Shown piece by piece: positions 36,284 through 45,039 of a stretch of DNA of 64,000 nucleotides. The translations under genes were made by a program, and so were the position numbers. The stretch is from Roseovarius albus (lineage in GTDB: Bacteria > Pseudomonadota > Alphaproteobacteria > Rhodobacterales > Rhodobacteraceae), in NCBI RefSeq assembly GCF_900172335.1, contig NZ_FWFX01000001.1, positions 186,001-250,000 of the forward strand, written 5' to 3'. The stretch's first letter is position 1. Each line of letters opens with the position of its first letter. The notes under the pieces are model-generated. The model was not told the DNA's origin, searched no databases, and saw only the letters and a list, made by a program, of their open reading frames with translations.

Positions 36284-37045
36284 TTATCCACAGTATCGCG
36301 AAGTCACAGAAAATTCAGGTTCAAAAAAGTAATGTTCGTGAGGCGTTGGATAAGTATTCTTTTCATTTCTCCTCTCACCCAGGTACCTATGAAGACCATT
36401 GCCTGATATTATCCCATGTCTGTTTCCAGTCTGAGGAACAAACCGGTCCTTTCCATAAGGAAGCCCCCGGGAAGGATACGTTCTTCTTAAGGTCTGGCAA
36501 ATAAGCTGCGCCTTTGCCGAGGACTGTACAGCCTGACCAGGCTCGATCTCCATGATATTCACAAGATGACCGGCTTTGACCGTTAGATTCTGAATTTCAA
36601 AAGTAAACGTCTCATTCAATTCGAAAACATGAGTGTTCGCGCCTGAGCCAAATAGAAATTCTTCGCCCTGCCAGTCTACTCCAGCAGCAAATTTCAACCG
36701 AAACTCCCCAGGTGGGACAAGAACTTTGAAGAATGCCCCGCCGGCAATGTAAGCAGCCATGGCGTCTTCACCGCTTTCAGCATCGATCAAGGTCAGAAAG
36801 TAATCTTGCCCTGCTGGCGTTTTGACCTGAAGTGGGAAAACAGCGGGAAGGCCGGTGCGATTCCACATGAGACCGGCAGTTTGAGTGGTTCCAGCCGCCA
36901 TCTCATTTCCGGCGCTGGCAAATGTGGACACTGCACATAGCCAAAGCTGAAGGGCTAAAATACAGATGGGTTGACTATGAATCAGTTTCGACAAAACAGC
37001 CTCTTGTACTGTGGTCCTTGATCTTAACTCACTTAATTGTACCAT
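36284..37045 (-). CDS. secreted hypothetical protein
   Basis: 253 residues. A hydrophobic N-terminal segment (ICILALQLWLCAVSTFASA) looks like a signal peptide after a short basic region. The mature part has a compact middle (GLPAVFPLQVKTPAGQDYF ... FFKVLVPPGEFRLKFAAGVDW) resembling a small beta-sandwich and a more basic, disordered tail. Family not recognised. Isolated gene next to a repeat region. Confidence 0.6.
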   Translation of the reverse strand: MVQLSELRSRTTVQEAVLSKLIHSQPICILALQLWLCAVSTFASAGNEMAAGTTQTAGLMWNRTGLPAVFPLQVKTPAGQDYFLTLIDAESGEDAMAAYIAGGAFFKVLVPPGEFRLKFAAGVDWQGEEFLFGSGANTHVFELNETFTFEIQNLTVKAGHLVNIMEIEPGQAVQSSAKAQLICQTLRRTYPSRGLPYGKDRFVPQTGNRHGIISGNGLHRYLGERRNEKNTYPTPHEHYFFEPEFSVTSRYCG

Positions 37046-37325
37046 TTTTGAGACGAAGCGTGATGTCGTATTTCTTTAGAGCTTTCGCATGATACGGAGC
37101 GGTATCTAAGGGCTCCAACAGCGAAACAAACCTGCAGCATGGCCATAAAAACCCGATTCGTGATCGGCGTCCGTTTATGACACGAATTATGACACGAAGG
37201 TCGAATTCGTCTGATGTGCAACATATTATAGCAAAAAGCTGCGTCATTTGTGGTCTTCTGCTATCGTTGAATGGGGGCGGCAAAGCCGCACGGATCTGAT
37301 GTCGCGAAGGTCATGGGGGACGCCA
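37046..37325. other. 280 bp upstream region with tandem 12-mers
   Basis: No convincing gene; minus-strand frames here are short and atypical. It holds a perfect tandem 12-base repeat (37175-37198). It separates a divergent secreted protein and an aminotransferase gene. Confidence 0.45.
37175..37198. repeat. tandem 12 bp direct repeat
   Basis: TTATGACACGAA is repeated exactly, back to back (37175-37186 and 37187-37198). It could be an iteron-like or regulator site for the aminotransferase gene 127 bp to the right. Confidence 0.7.
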
Positions 37326-38510
37326 ATGTCTGTAACAGCAAAAAGAGCAACAGAGGCCGCGCAGGCCATTCGGAAGGTTGAAGCTTTCTTTACATCTTAC
37401 AGTGCTGCGGTGAAGGAGACGCCTGCGGTTGCGGATTTTACCTTTGGCAATCCACAGGAAATGCCGCTGCCTGCGGTTGTGAATGCGCTGAAGACACATG
37501 CTGAACCGCAAAGTGTTGATTGGTTTGCTTATAAAACCAACGAGAGTGACGCCTGCGAGTTTGTGGCGAACGCGCTGTCGAAAGAACTGGCGCTGTCGTT
37601 CGAGGCAGACGACATTGCACTGACCAAAGGTGCCTTTGGCGCGATCAAAATGGCGTTCACGATGTTGCTGGAACCAGGTGACGAATGCATCGTACCGCTG
37701 CCGGGGTGGTTTTGCTACGGGCCGATGCTGGCGGCGGCTAATGCCAAAGAGGTGCAGGTGCCGCTTGATCCGGTCAACTTTGACCTCGATCTGGAAGCCA
37801 TCGCCGGTGCCATAACTCCGCGCACAAGGATCTTGGTGGTGAACACGCCACATAACCCGACAGGGCGGATCTATTCGCGCGCAGACCTTCAGCAGCTTGC
37901 TGACTTGCTGGAGGTGAAATCAGCCGAGATCGGACGTCGCATCTGGATTTTGTCGGATGAGCCTTACCGTCGCATTCGATTTTTTGGCCTTGGTTTTACC
38001 ACGCCTGCCGCTGTCTATCCGCATACTTTGATTGATTATTCTTATGGCAAGGTGCTTCTCGCCCCTGGTTTGCGACTTGGGTATCTCGCGATTTCACCGA
38101 CATTGCCGGATGGTGAACGTGAAGAGTTGCGGACGCTGCGATTTGCGGTGCAGATGGCGGATGGGTGGAATATCCCTGATGCGCCGCTGATCTATGCGCT
38201 GCCGGATCTCGAAAACGTCTCAATCGACATTGCTGCGCTGGATCGGCGTCGCGAACGTATGTTGGGTGCTTTGGGGCAGTGGGGATACAAGATGACACGA
38301 CCGGAGGGCACCTTTTACCTCTGGGGGCGTGCCCCGGGGGGCGACAGCGATGCCTTTGCCGCGCGTCTGCAAAAGAGCGGCGTCTATGTGATGCCCGGAT
38401 CGGTGTTCGACCGGCCCACCGATTTCCGAATTTGTCTGACGGCCACGGACGAGATGATCGAAAACGCTTTGCCTGCTTTTCAAGAGGCCGCAGAGAGTTT
38501 GCTGGATTGA
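37326..38510 (+). CDS. class I/II PLP-dependent aminotransferase
   Basis: About 394 residues from the ATG at 37326 (GGGGGA upstream). Fold type I motifs: NTPHNPTGRIYSRADL, then ILSDEPYRRI, and the PLP lysine in IDYSYGKVLLAPGLRLGYLA. It lacks close similarity to HisC. Substrate not evident; probably amino donor specific. Its upstream region has the tandem repeat. Confidence 0.85.
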   Translation: MSVTAKRATEAAQAIRKVEAFFTSYSAAVKETPAVADFTFGNPQEMPLPAVVNALKTHAEPQSVDWFAYKTNESDACEFVANALSKELALSFEADDIALTKGAFGAIKMAFTMLLEPGDECIVPLPGWFCYGPMLAAANAKEVQVPLDPVNFDLDLEAIAGAITPRTRILVVNTPHNPTGRIYSRADLQQLADLLEVKSAEIGRRIWILSDEPYRRIRFFGLGFTTPAAVYPHTLIDYSYGKVLLAPGLRLGYLAISPTLPDGEREELRTLRFAVQMADGWNIPDAPLIYALPDLENVSIDIAALDRRRERMLGALGQWGYKMTRPEGTFYLWGRAPGGDSDAFAARLQKSGVYVMPGSVFDRPTDFRICLTATDEMIENALPAFQEAAESLLD

Positions 38511-38595
38511 TGTCGGGCATCGTAAGTTACACTTGTTTGCTCCTGCGAAGGGCGTACTCCAGTCGGGAGGCTTTTCGACACTAATGTATCGAAGA

Positions 38596-39414
38596 TCACC
38601 CCTCTGCTGGGGATACGGCCCGCAGATAGAGATGCCAAGTGGTATGGCCAAGGATGGGCAGAGTGAAAATCAGACCCAGAAAGGCTGGAACCAGCGACAA
38701 CAGCATGGTGACGGCGACAATCGCGGCCCAGGCGAGCATGACCGCGGGGCTTTCCAAAACAACGCGAATGGACGTTAACATTGCAGAAATGAAATCAATA
38801 TCCCGGTCGAGCAGCATGGGCATGGTGATAACGGTCACAGAAAAGAGGACAGCCGACAGAAATGCGCCTAAGCAGGTGCCAATCGCAAGGAAGGTCCAGC
38901 CTTCCTGTGTGTAGAAAACAGTGTTCAAAAACCCGTTCAGATCCGAAAAGGATGAGTCTTGCAGGACAATCACCAGCACAGTTCGAAACTGGTAAAACCA
39001 CACCCATAAAATGAACAAGGTGACAAAAGCCATCCAGCCCATTTCACGCTTGCGTTGTTTGATCATGACGGTGAGGACTTCAGACCAGCCGAAGTTCTTT
39101 CCCTGCTGCAACCGGCGGGACATCTCATAGAGCCCGGCGGCAGCAAAGGGTGCGACCAGTGGAAAGCCTATGGCGGCGGGAATGACCATCCAGATTTTGC
39201 CGAGCCAGAACAGGCACCAAACAAATAGGATTCCGAACACCGCATAGAACAGGCCAAAGAATCCGCTCATGACGGGACGCGCAAGAAAGTCAGAAAACCC
39301 GGCCTTCAGAGACTCGGTGATATCGTCCACTGTCACCTTTTTGACGGCAGGGCTGCCCGGCTGTTGCGGCGTCGGATTGCCTGGTGGTATGGGACCTGAG
39401 GTCTTGGATGTCAC
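38596..39414 (-). CDS. DUF2189 membrane protein
   Basis: About 272 residues starting at a GTG preceded by GGGAGGAG; a longer frame to 39498 has no ribosome site. Six hydrophobic segments, including FFGLFYAVFGILFVWCLF and IGFPLVAPFAAAGLYEMSRR, match DUF2189, a conserved alphaproteobacterial inner-membrane family of unknown role. A proline-rich N-terminus precedes the helices. Confidence 0.75.
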   Translation of the reverse strand: MTSKTSGPIPPGNPTPQQPGSPAVKKVTVDDITESLKAGFSDFLARPVMSGFFGLFYAVFGILFVWCLFWLGKIWMVIPAAIGFPLVAPFAAAGLYEMSRRLQQGKNFGWSEVLTVMIKQRKREMGWMAFVTLFILWVWFYQFRTVLVIVLQDSSFSDLNGFLNTVFYTQEGWTFLAIGTCLGAFLSAVLFSVTVITMPMLLDRDIDFISAMLTSIRVVLESPAVMLAWAAIVAVTMLLSLVPAFLGLIFTLPILGHTTWHLYLRAVSPAEG

Positions 39415-39654
39415 GCTCACTCCTCCCAAAACATGTCGCCGCGCTGGTCTTTTTAGCAGCAGACCCTGTGATAAACAAAAGATCCTCTCTTCGCGCAAGT
39501 TTGCATCAGGTGAGGCATTGGGGCAAGAGCGGGCCTTTGGCCCGAGCTAGATAGATGGAGAAAGGATTTGGGAAGTCTGCGTCGTCCCGCATTGCGGTTG
39601 CTGGTGGATTGTCAGTGTAGCCGTCAGGCTATGAAGGAATTGTAACCACATGTC

Positions 39655-39694
39655 TTGGCCTTCTCTGCCAACGGGCTTTGAGAAGGCCAATTTT
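39655..39694. terminator. 11 bp hairpin downstream of the second pirin
   Basis: TTGGCCTTCTC (39655-39665) and GAGAAGGCCAA (39680-39690) pair perfectly. TTTT follows on the plus strand, but the adjacent gene ends on the minus strand, where no T run follows. Confidence 0.45.
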
Positions 39695-39708
39695 CGGGAG
39701 GTTACGCA

Positions 39709-40620
39709 TTAATGCGCTGGGCGGATGAAGGTGCCGTTTTGCAGCTCTTGTACCGCGCGCTGGATTTCTTCGCGAGTGTTCATCACGATCGGCCCATGCC
39801 ATGCCACAGGTTCCTGAATGGGGGCGCCCGAGACCAGTAAAAAACGCACGCCTTCCTCGCCCGCCTGCACGGTGATTTCATCACCGGTACCAAAGCGGAT
39901 CAGGGTGCGGTTACCCGACAGATCACGGATGTTGACCTCTTCGCCGCCGATGTCTTTTTCCAGCAAGATGCCGGTGGGTTTGGAGGCATCTGCAAAGGCT
40001 GCGCCGCCCTGAAACACATAGGCGAAGGTGCGTCGGTAAGTGTCCAGCCTGAAGGTCTTTTTTATGCCAGCGGGCACGGTGACATCGAGATACTGCGGAT
40101 CGGCGGCAATGCCGTCCACAGGGCCGCGTTTGCCCCAGAAGTCACCGATGATGACCCGCACCTTGGTGCCGTCGTCATCAATCACTTCCGGGATGTCGGG
40201 GGATTTGACATCTTGATAGTGCGGGGCGGTCATTTTGAGGGATGACGGCAGGTTGGCCCAAAGCTGGAACCCGTGCATCTGGTCCTGTGCATTACCGCGT
40301 GGCATTTCCTGATGCATGATGCCCGACCCGGCGGTCATCCATTGGATATCACCCGCGCCAAGTGTGCCGCGATTGCCAAGAGAGTCGCCATGATCGACCT
40401 CACCCTCAAGAACGTAGGTGATGGTTTCAATGCCGCGATGCGGGTGCCAGGGGAAGCCTTTGGCAAATTTTTCCGGATCGTCATTGCGGAAATCGTCAAA
40501 TAGCAGGAACGGGTCCAGTTCAGATGGATCGCCAAAGCCAAAAGCGCGTTGCAGATGTACGCCCGCCCCTTCTATATGAGGTTGCGCGTTTCGGGCTTCC
40601 AAAATTGGTTTGAGGGACAT
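39709..40620 (-). CDS. second pirin family protein
   Basis: 303 residues, bicupin. It has a complete iron site: FPWHPHRGIETITYV with two His, GSGIMHQEMP with the third His and Glu, and GDIQWM between. AAGGAGG precedes the start. It differs from the pirin at 15457 and is closer to YhhW-like pirins with quercetinase activity. It stands alone on the minus strand. Confidence 0.92.
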   Translation of the reverse strand: MSLKPILEARNAQPHIEGAGVHLQRAFGFGDPSELDPFLLFDDFRNDDPEKFAKGFPWHPHRGIETITYVLEGEVDHGDSLGNRGTLGAGDIQWMTAGSGIMHQEMPRGNAQDQMHGFQLWANLPSSLKMTAPHYQDVKSPDIPEVIDDDGTKVRVIIGDFWGKRGPVDGIAADPQYLDVTVPAGIKKTFRLDTYRRTFAYVFQGGAAFADASKPTGILLEKDIGGEEVNIRDLSGNRTLIRFGTGDEITVQAGEEGVRFLLVSGAPIQEPVAWHGPIVMNTREEIQRAVQELQNGTFIRPAH

Positions 40621-40789
40621 GTGTCACCTCCTTTCCCCCGCAAGATAGGGAGGACGGTGCTGTGCGCCAATGTGGTGATGTGTGAGATCAGGCACGCGAC
40701 ATGTGCGAATTTGTTCAGGAGAATTGCTGTGGCTGGTTTTATCCGCTATGCGCAATGACAACACAAACCGGACACCCAAGGGGACAGGC

Positions 40790-41317
40790 GTGACATCAGA
40801 TGAGCAGGGACAAGAGGTTCTGGCGGTATTGCAGGCCTCGCCCGCGCGGCGGGGTTTTGGTGTGGGCGCGATGGGATTGCTGGGCTTTTTGCTGATCTAC
40901 GTTGCGCTGAGCCGACCGCCTCAGAATATTCTGGGATTAGCGTTCTTGCTGGTGATCGGGGCAGGGGGGCTGTGGCTCGCCCGCGCAATGTGGCTGGCCA
41001 CGGCGCAATATTTGGTACTGACCAAGACCGAGTTGCGCAGCAGTTCGGGCGAGTTGCTGGCGCGGGTAGAGGACATCGCTGGAATTGAACGGGGCATGTT
41101 CGCCTTCAAGCCGTCCAGTGGCTTTACCCTGAAATTAAAAGTCCCGGCTGCGCGTCGTTGGCAACCGGGGCTTTGGTGGCGATTAGGCGCAAAGCTTGGT
41201 GTGGGCGGGATGACCTCCCGCGGTCAAGCCAAGGCGATGGCGGATACGATCAGCGCGACTAAAGACCAGGTGTCCCAGTCCCCCCCGAACCGGTATTCCC
41301 CGCACCACCCGAATTAG
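40790..41317 (+). CDS. small membrane protein (hypothetical)
   Basis: About 175 residues from a GTG at 40790 (AAGGGGAC upstream); an ATG at 40748 has no good site. Two helices (MGLLGFLLIYVALS and ILGLAFLLVIGAGGLWLARA) are followed by a soluble part with a Pro/Asn/His tail. The last 59 bases overlap the 3' end of the convergent TadE-like gene, so the C-terminal tails of both products share this overlap. Family not recognised. Confidence 0.6.
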   Translation: MTSDEQGQEVLAVLQASPARRGFGVGAMGLLGFLLIYVALSRPPQNILGLAFLLVIGAGGLWLARAMWLATAQYLVLTKTELRSSSGELLARVEDIAGIERGMFAFKPSSGFTLKLKVPAARRWQPGLWWRLGAKLGVGGMTSRGQAKAMADTISATKDQVSQSPPNRYSPHHPN

Positions 41318-41999
41318 AATCGGTTGTATCAGCGACTTCTTCTTCTTCGTCATCCCTGGGATCATTGGTATTCGCAACGTCCGGGGGGAAGTATCGTAGT
41401 TGAGGGGCAAACCGGAGGTCTGTAAAGACACGTGTTGAAACCCGCATGTCTTCATTGAAACCAACGTCGAAAATCGGCACGTATTTGGATTCGGATTCAA
41501 CCATCAAGAGAAATTGACCATTGGAGCGAATGGGCAAGGTGTCATGAGAGTTCGCGACATCTACATCCTTTAGAGCGGTCATTGTGCCGGTTCCGCGGAC
41601 TTCGGACCATTCGCTGACATAGGTGCCTGGGTCATCTTCGTTATCTGGATCGCCGGCGATGAATTGAATCATAGAGACGCGGATCTGGTTGGCGCCATTG
41701 TCGTTGGTGATCTCGTCGAACAGGCGCAGACTGTTGTCGATATAGGTGTCGGTAATGAATTCTTCCGGGCGATCAACGTTAATGTCTTCCCCTTCACCCT
41801 GCTCGCGCGAAATCATGTCCGCAATGGTGTAGGTCGCTTTGTCTCTGACACTGCGATAGCGGTGTGCCTCGAAAAACTCGTATGTTGCCCCCAAAAGCAA
41901 AATCAGCAAGGGCAACGTCACAGCGAACTCAACCATCGCCGAGCCTTCAGTGTCGTTTCGATAGCCCAGGAGATGTGACTTAATCGATTTAAAGATCAT
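41259..41999 (-). CDS. TadE-family pilus assembly protein, third gene of the tad set
   Basis: 246 residues from the ATG at 41999 just after the previous gene's stop (AGGAGCC upstream). The TadE signature GSAMVEFAVTLPLLILLLGA is present near the N-terminus (residues ~20-40). The soluble remainder is acidic, and the last ~19 residues are a Gly/Thr/Asn tail (NSGGAGNTGSGGTGTPG) encoded over the antisense overlap. It would be a pseudopilin-like subunit of Tad/Flp fimbriae. Confidence 0.85.
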   Translation of the reverse strand: MIFKSIKSHLLGYRNDTEGSAMVEFAVTLPLLILLLGATYEFFEAHRYRSVRDKATYTIADMISREQGEGEDINVDRPEEFITDTYIDNSLRLFDEITNDNGANQIRVSMIQFIAGDPDNEDDPGTYVSEWSEVRGTGTMTALKDVDVANSHDTLPIRSNGQFLLMVESESKYVPIFDVGFNEDMRVSTRVFTDLRFAPQLRYFPPDVANTNDPRDDEEEEVADTTDSNSGGAGNTGSGGTGTPGL

Positions 42000-42000
42000 G

Positions 42001-42594
42001 TTATCGAGGCTCCTGTACAAAGGTTGACTTTGCAACAATCAGTGCATGTCCATTGTGCTCATCAAAAGCGATCCTGCTTCCCAAGAGTTCTTCTGGGAAA
42101 AGTGGATTATAACGCAGACAAACACGGAGCAGCATTAATTCGTTTTCCTGGCCCGGAATAACATTGTAGACGGGATCGGCATCCTCCGGGCGTTCGGTAC
42201 AATCAGCATCCGGACCCAAGTCTGTGTACGAGCGAATGTTGTTGGGAACCATCTCGAGAATAAGGTTTTTCTCACAGTCACCTAGAACTACGGCATTGTC
42301 GCAAATGCTTTTCACGATGCGCTTATGATTGATCTCTCCTGCGGTTTCCACGACCTCGCCGTCTCCGTCGACAGTATCTTCAAATGCGAATGTCCCGGTT
42401 CCCAAACGGATATCTCGAACAGCCATATCCAAGCCACGCTCCAGCATAGCGTGTCGCATGGTCACAAGGCCAAGTTCGATCGACAAGAAAAGCAGCAACA
42501 GATACATCGGAAATATGATGAAAAACTCTACAGAGGCATTGCCCTGCTCATCGCGTCTTAGACGACGTAGGCGTGATTTAAGCCGCGCAATCAT
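42001..42594 (-). CDS. TadE-family pilus assembly protein, middle gene
   Basis: 197 residues. N-terminal TadE segment EQGNASVEFFIIFPMYLLLL, then an acidic periplasmic domain with four or five cysteines (ICDNAVVLGDCEKN and DADCTERPEDAD). Its start overlaps the TadG-like stop by ATGA and its stop is one base from the next ATG, so the three genes are a tight operon. Confidence 0.88.
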   Translation of the reverse strand: MIARLKSRLRRLRRDEQGNASVEFFIIFPMYLLLLFLSIELGLVTMRHAMLERGLDMAVRDIRLGTGTFAFEDTVDGDGEVVETAGEINHKRIVKSICDNAVVLGDCEKNLILEMVPNNIRSYTDLGPDADCTERPEDADPVYNVIPGQENELMLLRVCLRYNPLFPEELLGSRIAFDEHNGHALIVAKSTFVQEPR

Positions 42595-44726
42595 TGTGTC
42601 AACCTCAGTTTCTGGACATGATCAAGGATCGCACCGAATGAGCTTCTCAACTCTGCCCTATTGGAGGCGGCAAAATAACTGCCAACTCCAGAGTTATCCT
42701 CGTCACCATGGGCACATTTTTTGAGCTCGGTTTCTGCGGTTCCGCCTACAGGAACAGCAAACCCGATGGTGTAGATCACCATGTTTTTCCCGGGGGCACG
42801 TGCTGCGTTGCAGGCGTCTTCCATGCGGTCATCCTTGGTTGAACCACCAATTGCCGCTTGGTTAGTACTCTTAAATTCATTGTACGCCGTGTTGCTGTCA
42901 TTGACGATGTCGGAGTACTCCTCAGGAGAGATATGGCCCCACATGTATTCCCAGCTGTATTGCTGCATTCCAAAGACCACTTTATTGCCGCTTGGAGTGT
43001 TGTTGGTGAAGGCTATGGTCCGGTAGGGAGCGTCGTTACGGTTGTTATAAGTATTGCTGATTTGCGAGATTGATCGCGTAACAATGTCGCTTCTATCGCT
43101 GCCGATATCTGTGACACGCTCGAATTCATCAGTAGTCTCAAGATCGCGGTCAAAGACCATGACTTCGCGGGAGTTGTATTGATTGGTGCGGCGGTGCTCT
43201 TCGGTCAAGTCGTTGAAGGAGTAAGATGTTCTGTAGTTGCCGGTTTGACCCTCGACCAGATAGAAGGTGCTGGAGCCCGGGCGCCGCATGTAGGTTTCTT
43301 CGACACCGTATCTAGGATCGTCGAAAATGCACTCCCATTGCGGATAATCGTCACTGCACAGGTATATGTACTGTGTGCTGGTGCTGCGTCGCGAGTCGGC
43401 CGGATAGTCCCGGTGCCTCACTTCTCGGTATTCCATGGTATTAAACGTAAATTTGAACATGCCACCGTCAGGCCCGCGGTATTCCGTGGCCTTGCTCAGG
43501 TCCAAGCCGGATGTATTCCCTCCGTTGGCCTGAATGAGGGCATATTCGCTTTGTGGGTAGAATTGATAGGTCGAGGTATTGGCCCCATCCCCCATCATTA
43601 CGATAACTTTCAAAGTATCAGGTTCGGTATAGAGCGCGGGGATGTTGCTGAGGGTAGGATCTACAACTTGAGCAACCGATTGGAATTCGGGGTCCAGCAG
43701 ACCTGCGCCCCATTTAATACCTTCGTGTCCGGAGGTGTTGCCATTGGCCACCAAGTCCTCGATCTTCTCGTGCAGTTTCGTTTCACTGAAAGAATAGGGC
43801 AGGATCTCGAAATACTCGTCTGTGTAGCATGTCCGCCACGGGCGGTTGTTGCCCTCTTCCAGCTGTTCAAAATTACCATATCTGGCTGAATAGATCCGTT
43901 GTTGCAGCAGGTCCGTCGTGCTGATGGCCGTATCGTCATAATCACTTCCAGAGAAGCGGATGCAATAGGCCTCGTTTAGCGTGGCATCATTGAAGACTTC
44001 GTAATCTTGCCCATACCGGTTGTGGGTTTGGTTTACGTTCAGGGCATTGAAAATCTCAAGCGATGGGGTCACACCGAAGCTGAACGGAACAATCGAGATC
44101 ATGACATCGCCTGCTTCACCAATGGCCATTGCATCCGTGACAAACTCCTTGGCGGCAACTTTCAGGGCGTCTAGTTTTACGATTCCGTCAGAGCCAGTTC
44201 GAGACATCGAGCCCGACACGTCCAGAACAAGCGAGATTTCCAGTTTTGGAATGCGCACTTCGGCGGTGGACGCGCCGCTTGTGCTCAACGTGTTCACGTT
44301 GAGCAACTTCATCAGATATGTGTTGAGTGTAAGGTCAGCCGAGGCCGTAACTTTGGCGGCATTTAGCGATGTGACAATGTCATCTTCGTCGAATTCGTTC
44401 AAAGAGGCAATTTGTCCAGCTTTGTTGAAGTAGTCCCTGACAACCTCTTCGATCCTTGCTTCGTCCAAACCCGAAGCAGCCCCAGCACCTGCCAGCACAG
44501 AGGCATCAAGCGTGTTCTGGACGCGGGCACGGTGCATCTCGTACCGCATCATGTCGACACCAAAACCGGCCATGATCAGCATGATAATTGCGAAGAAGAG
44601 GGTCAGCACCGTCATTGCACCGTCTTCGTCACGTCGAAACCGGGAAACCCAGCGTTTGATTTGACCGGGCAGGGGAACAATCCCTGTGGTGATAGCTGTG
44701 GTTTCCTTTGCGTCGTTCTTGTGCAT
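42591..44726 (-). CDS. TadG-like protein with von Willebrand factor A domain
   Basis: 711 residues. An N-terminal segment with one membrane helix (TVLTLFFAIIMLIMAGFGVD) follows a basic stretch (SRFRRDEDG), as in TadG. Then a vWA fold with a MIDAS site, LVLDVSGSMSRTGSDG, from about residue 165. The protein is long and Tyr/Asp/Asn-rich, with several cysteines. It probably forms part of the secreted or periplasmic pilus machinery. AGAGGA precedes the ATG. First gene of the three-gene tad operon; TadA/B/C and the major pilin are not in the window. Confidence 0.88.
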   Translation of the reverse strand: MHKNDAKETTAITTGIVPLPGQIKRWVSRFRRDEDGAMTVLTLFFAIIMLIMAGFGVDMMRYEMHRARVQNTLDASVLAGAGAASGLDEARIEEVVRDYFNKAGQIASLNEFDEDDIVTSLNAAKVTASADLTLNTYLMKLLNVNTLSTSGASTAEVRIPKLEISLVLDVSGSMSRTGSDGIVKLDALKVAAKEFVTDAMAIGEAGDVMISIVPFSFGVTPSLEIFNALNVNQTHNRYGQDYEVFNDATLNEAYCIRFSGSDYDDTAISTTDLLQQRIYSARYGNFEQLEEGNNRPWRTCYTDEYFEILPYSFSETKLHEKIEDLVANGNTSGHEGIKWGAGLLDPEFQSVAQVVDPTLSNIPALYTEPDTLKVIVMMGDGANTSTYQFYPQSEYALIQANGGNTSGLDLSKATEYRGPDGGMFKFTFNTMEYREVRHRDYPADSRRSTSTQYIYLCSDDYPQWECIFDDPRYGVEETYMRRPGSSTFYLVEGQTGNYRTSYSFNDLTEEHRRTNQYNSREVMVFDRDLETTDEFERVTDIGSDRSDIVTRSISQISNTYNNRNDAPYRTIAFTNNTPSGNKVVFGMQQYSWEYMWGHISPEEYSDIVNDSNTAYNEFKSTNQAAIGGSTKDDRMEDACNAARAPGKNMVIYTIGFAVPVGGTAETELKKCAHGDEDNSGVGSYFAASNRAELRSSFGAILDHVQKLRLTQ

Positions 44727-45039
44727 GTCAGGTCCTCTTGGCGCGTAATTCGCCCATAGTGGGGGAGTCCCACCGTATTTTTATTTATAATAGAGGTGTC
44801 GAAAATGTGGCGTATAATGGGGCAATAGGCTGTCATTGTTTCGGTTTTTCTGGGGAATGCTGCGAGAATGCGAAGTATTGTCTTTCTAACGTTTACGATG
44901 GTCTGGGTGACGCTGCATAAGAGGTTAACACTTCAGAATCAGCTTTGGTGGGTGGACAAACCCGCTTCATCCGGTAACCATGCGCATAGGCTTTTATTTA
45001 AAAAGTGCCCAAAAAATAATCATCAGGAGGGAATTGCAA
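44727..45039. other. divergent promoter region between tadG-like and gdh genes
   Basis: 313 bp without a gene. A TATAAT hexamer lies at 44786-44791 but no convincing -35 box accompanies it. Confidence 0.3.

Noticed and set aside
36250..36504. 84-codon plus-strand ORF
   Set aside because: Overlaps the secreted hypothetical gene, with no ribosome site of quality and no family.
37029..37283. 84-codon minus-strand ORF ending in KKYDITLRLKNGTIK
   Set aside because: Looked at first like a recombinase fragment, but no conserved catalytic text and the tandem 12-mers fall inside it.
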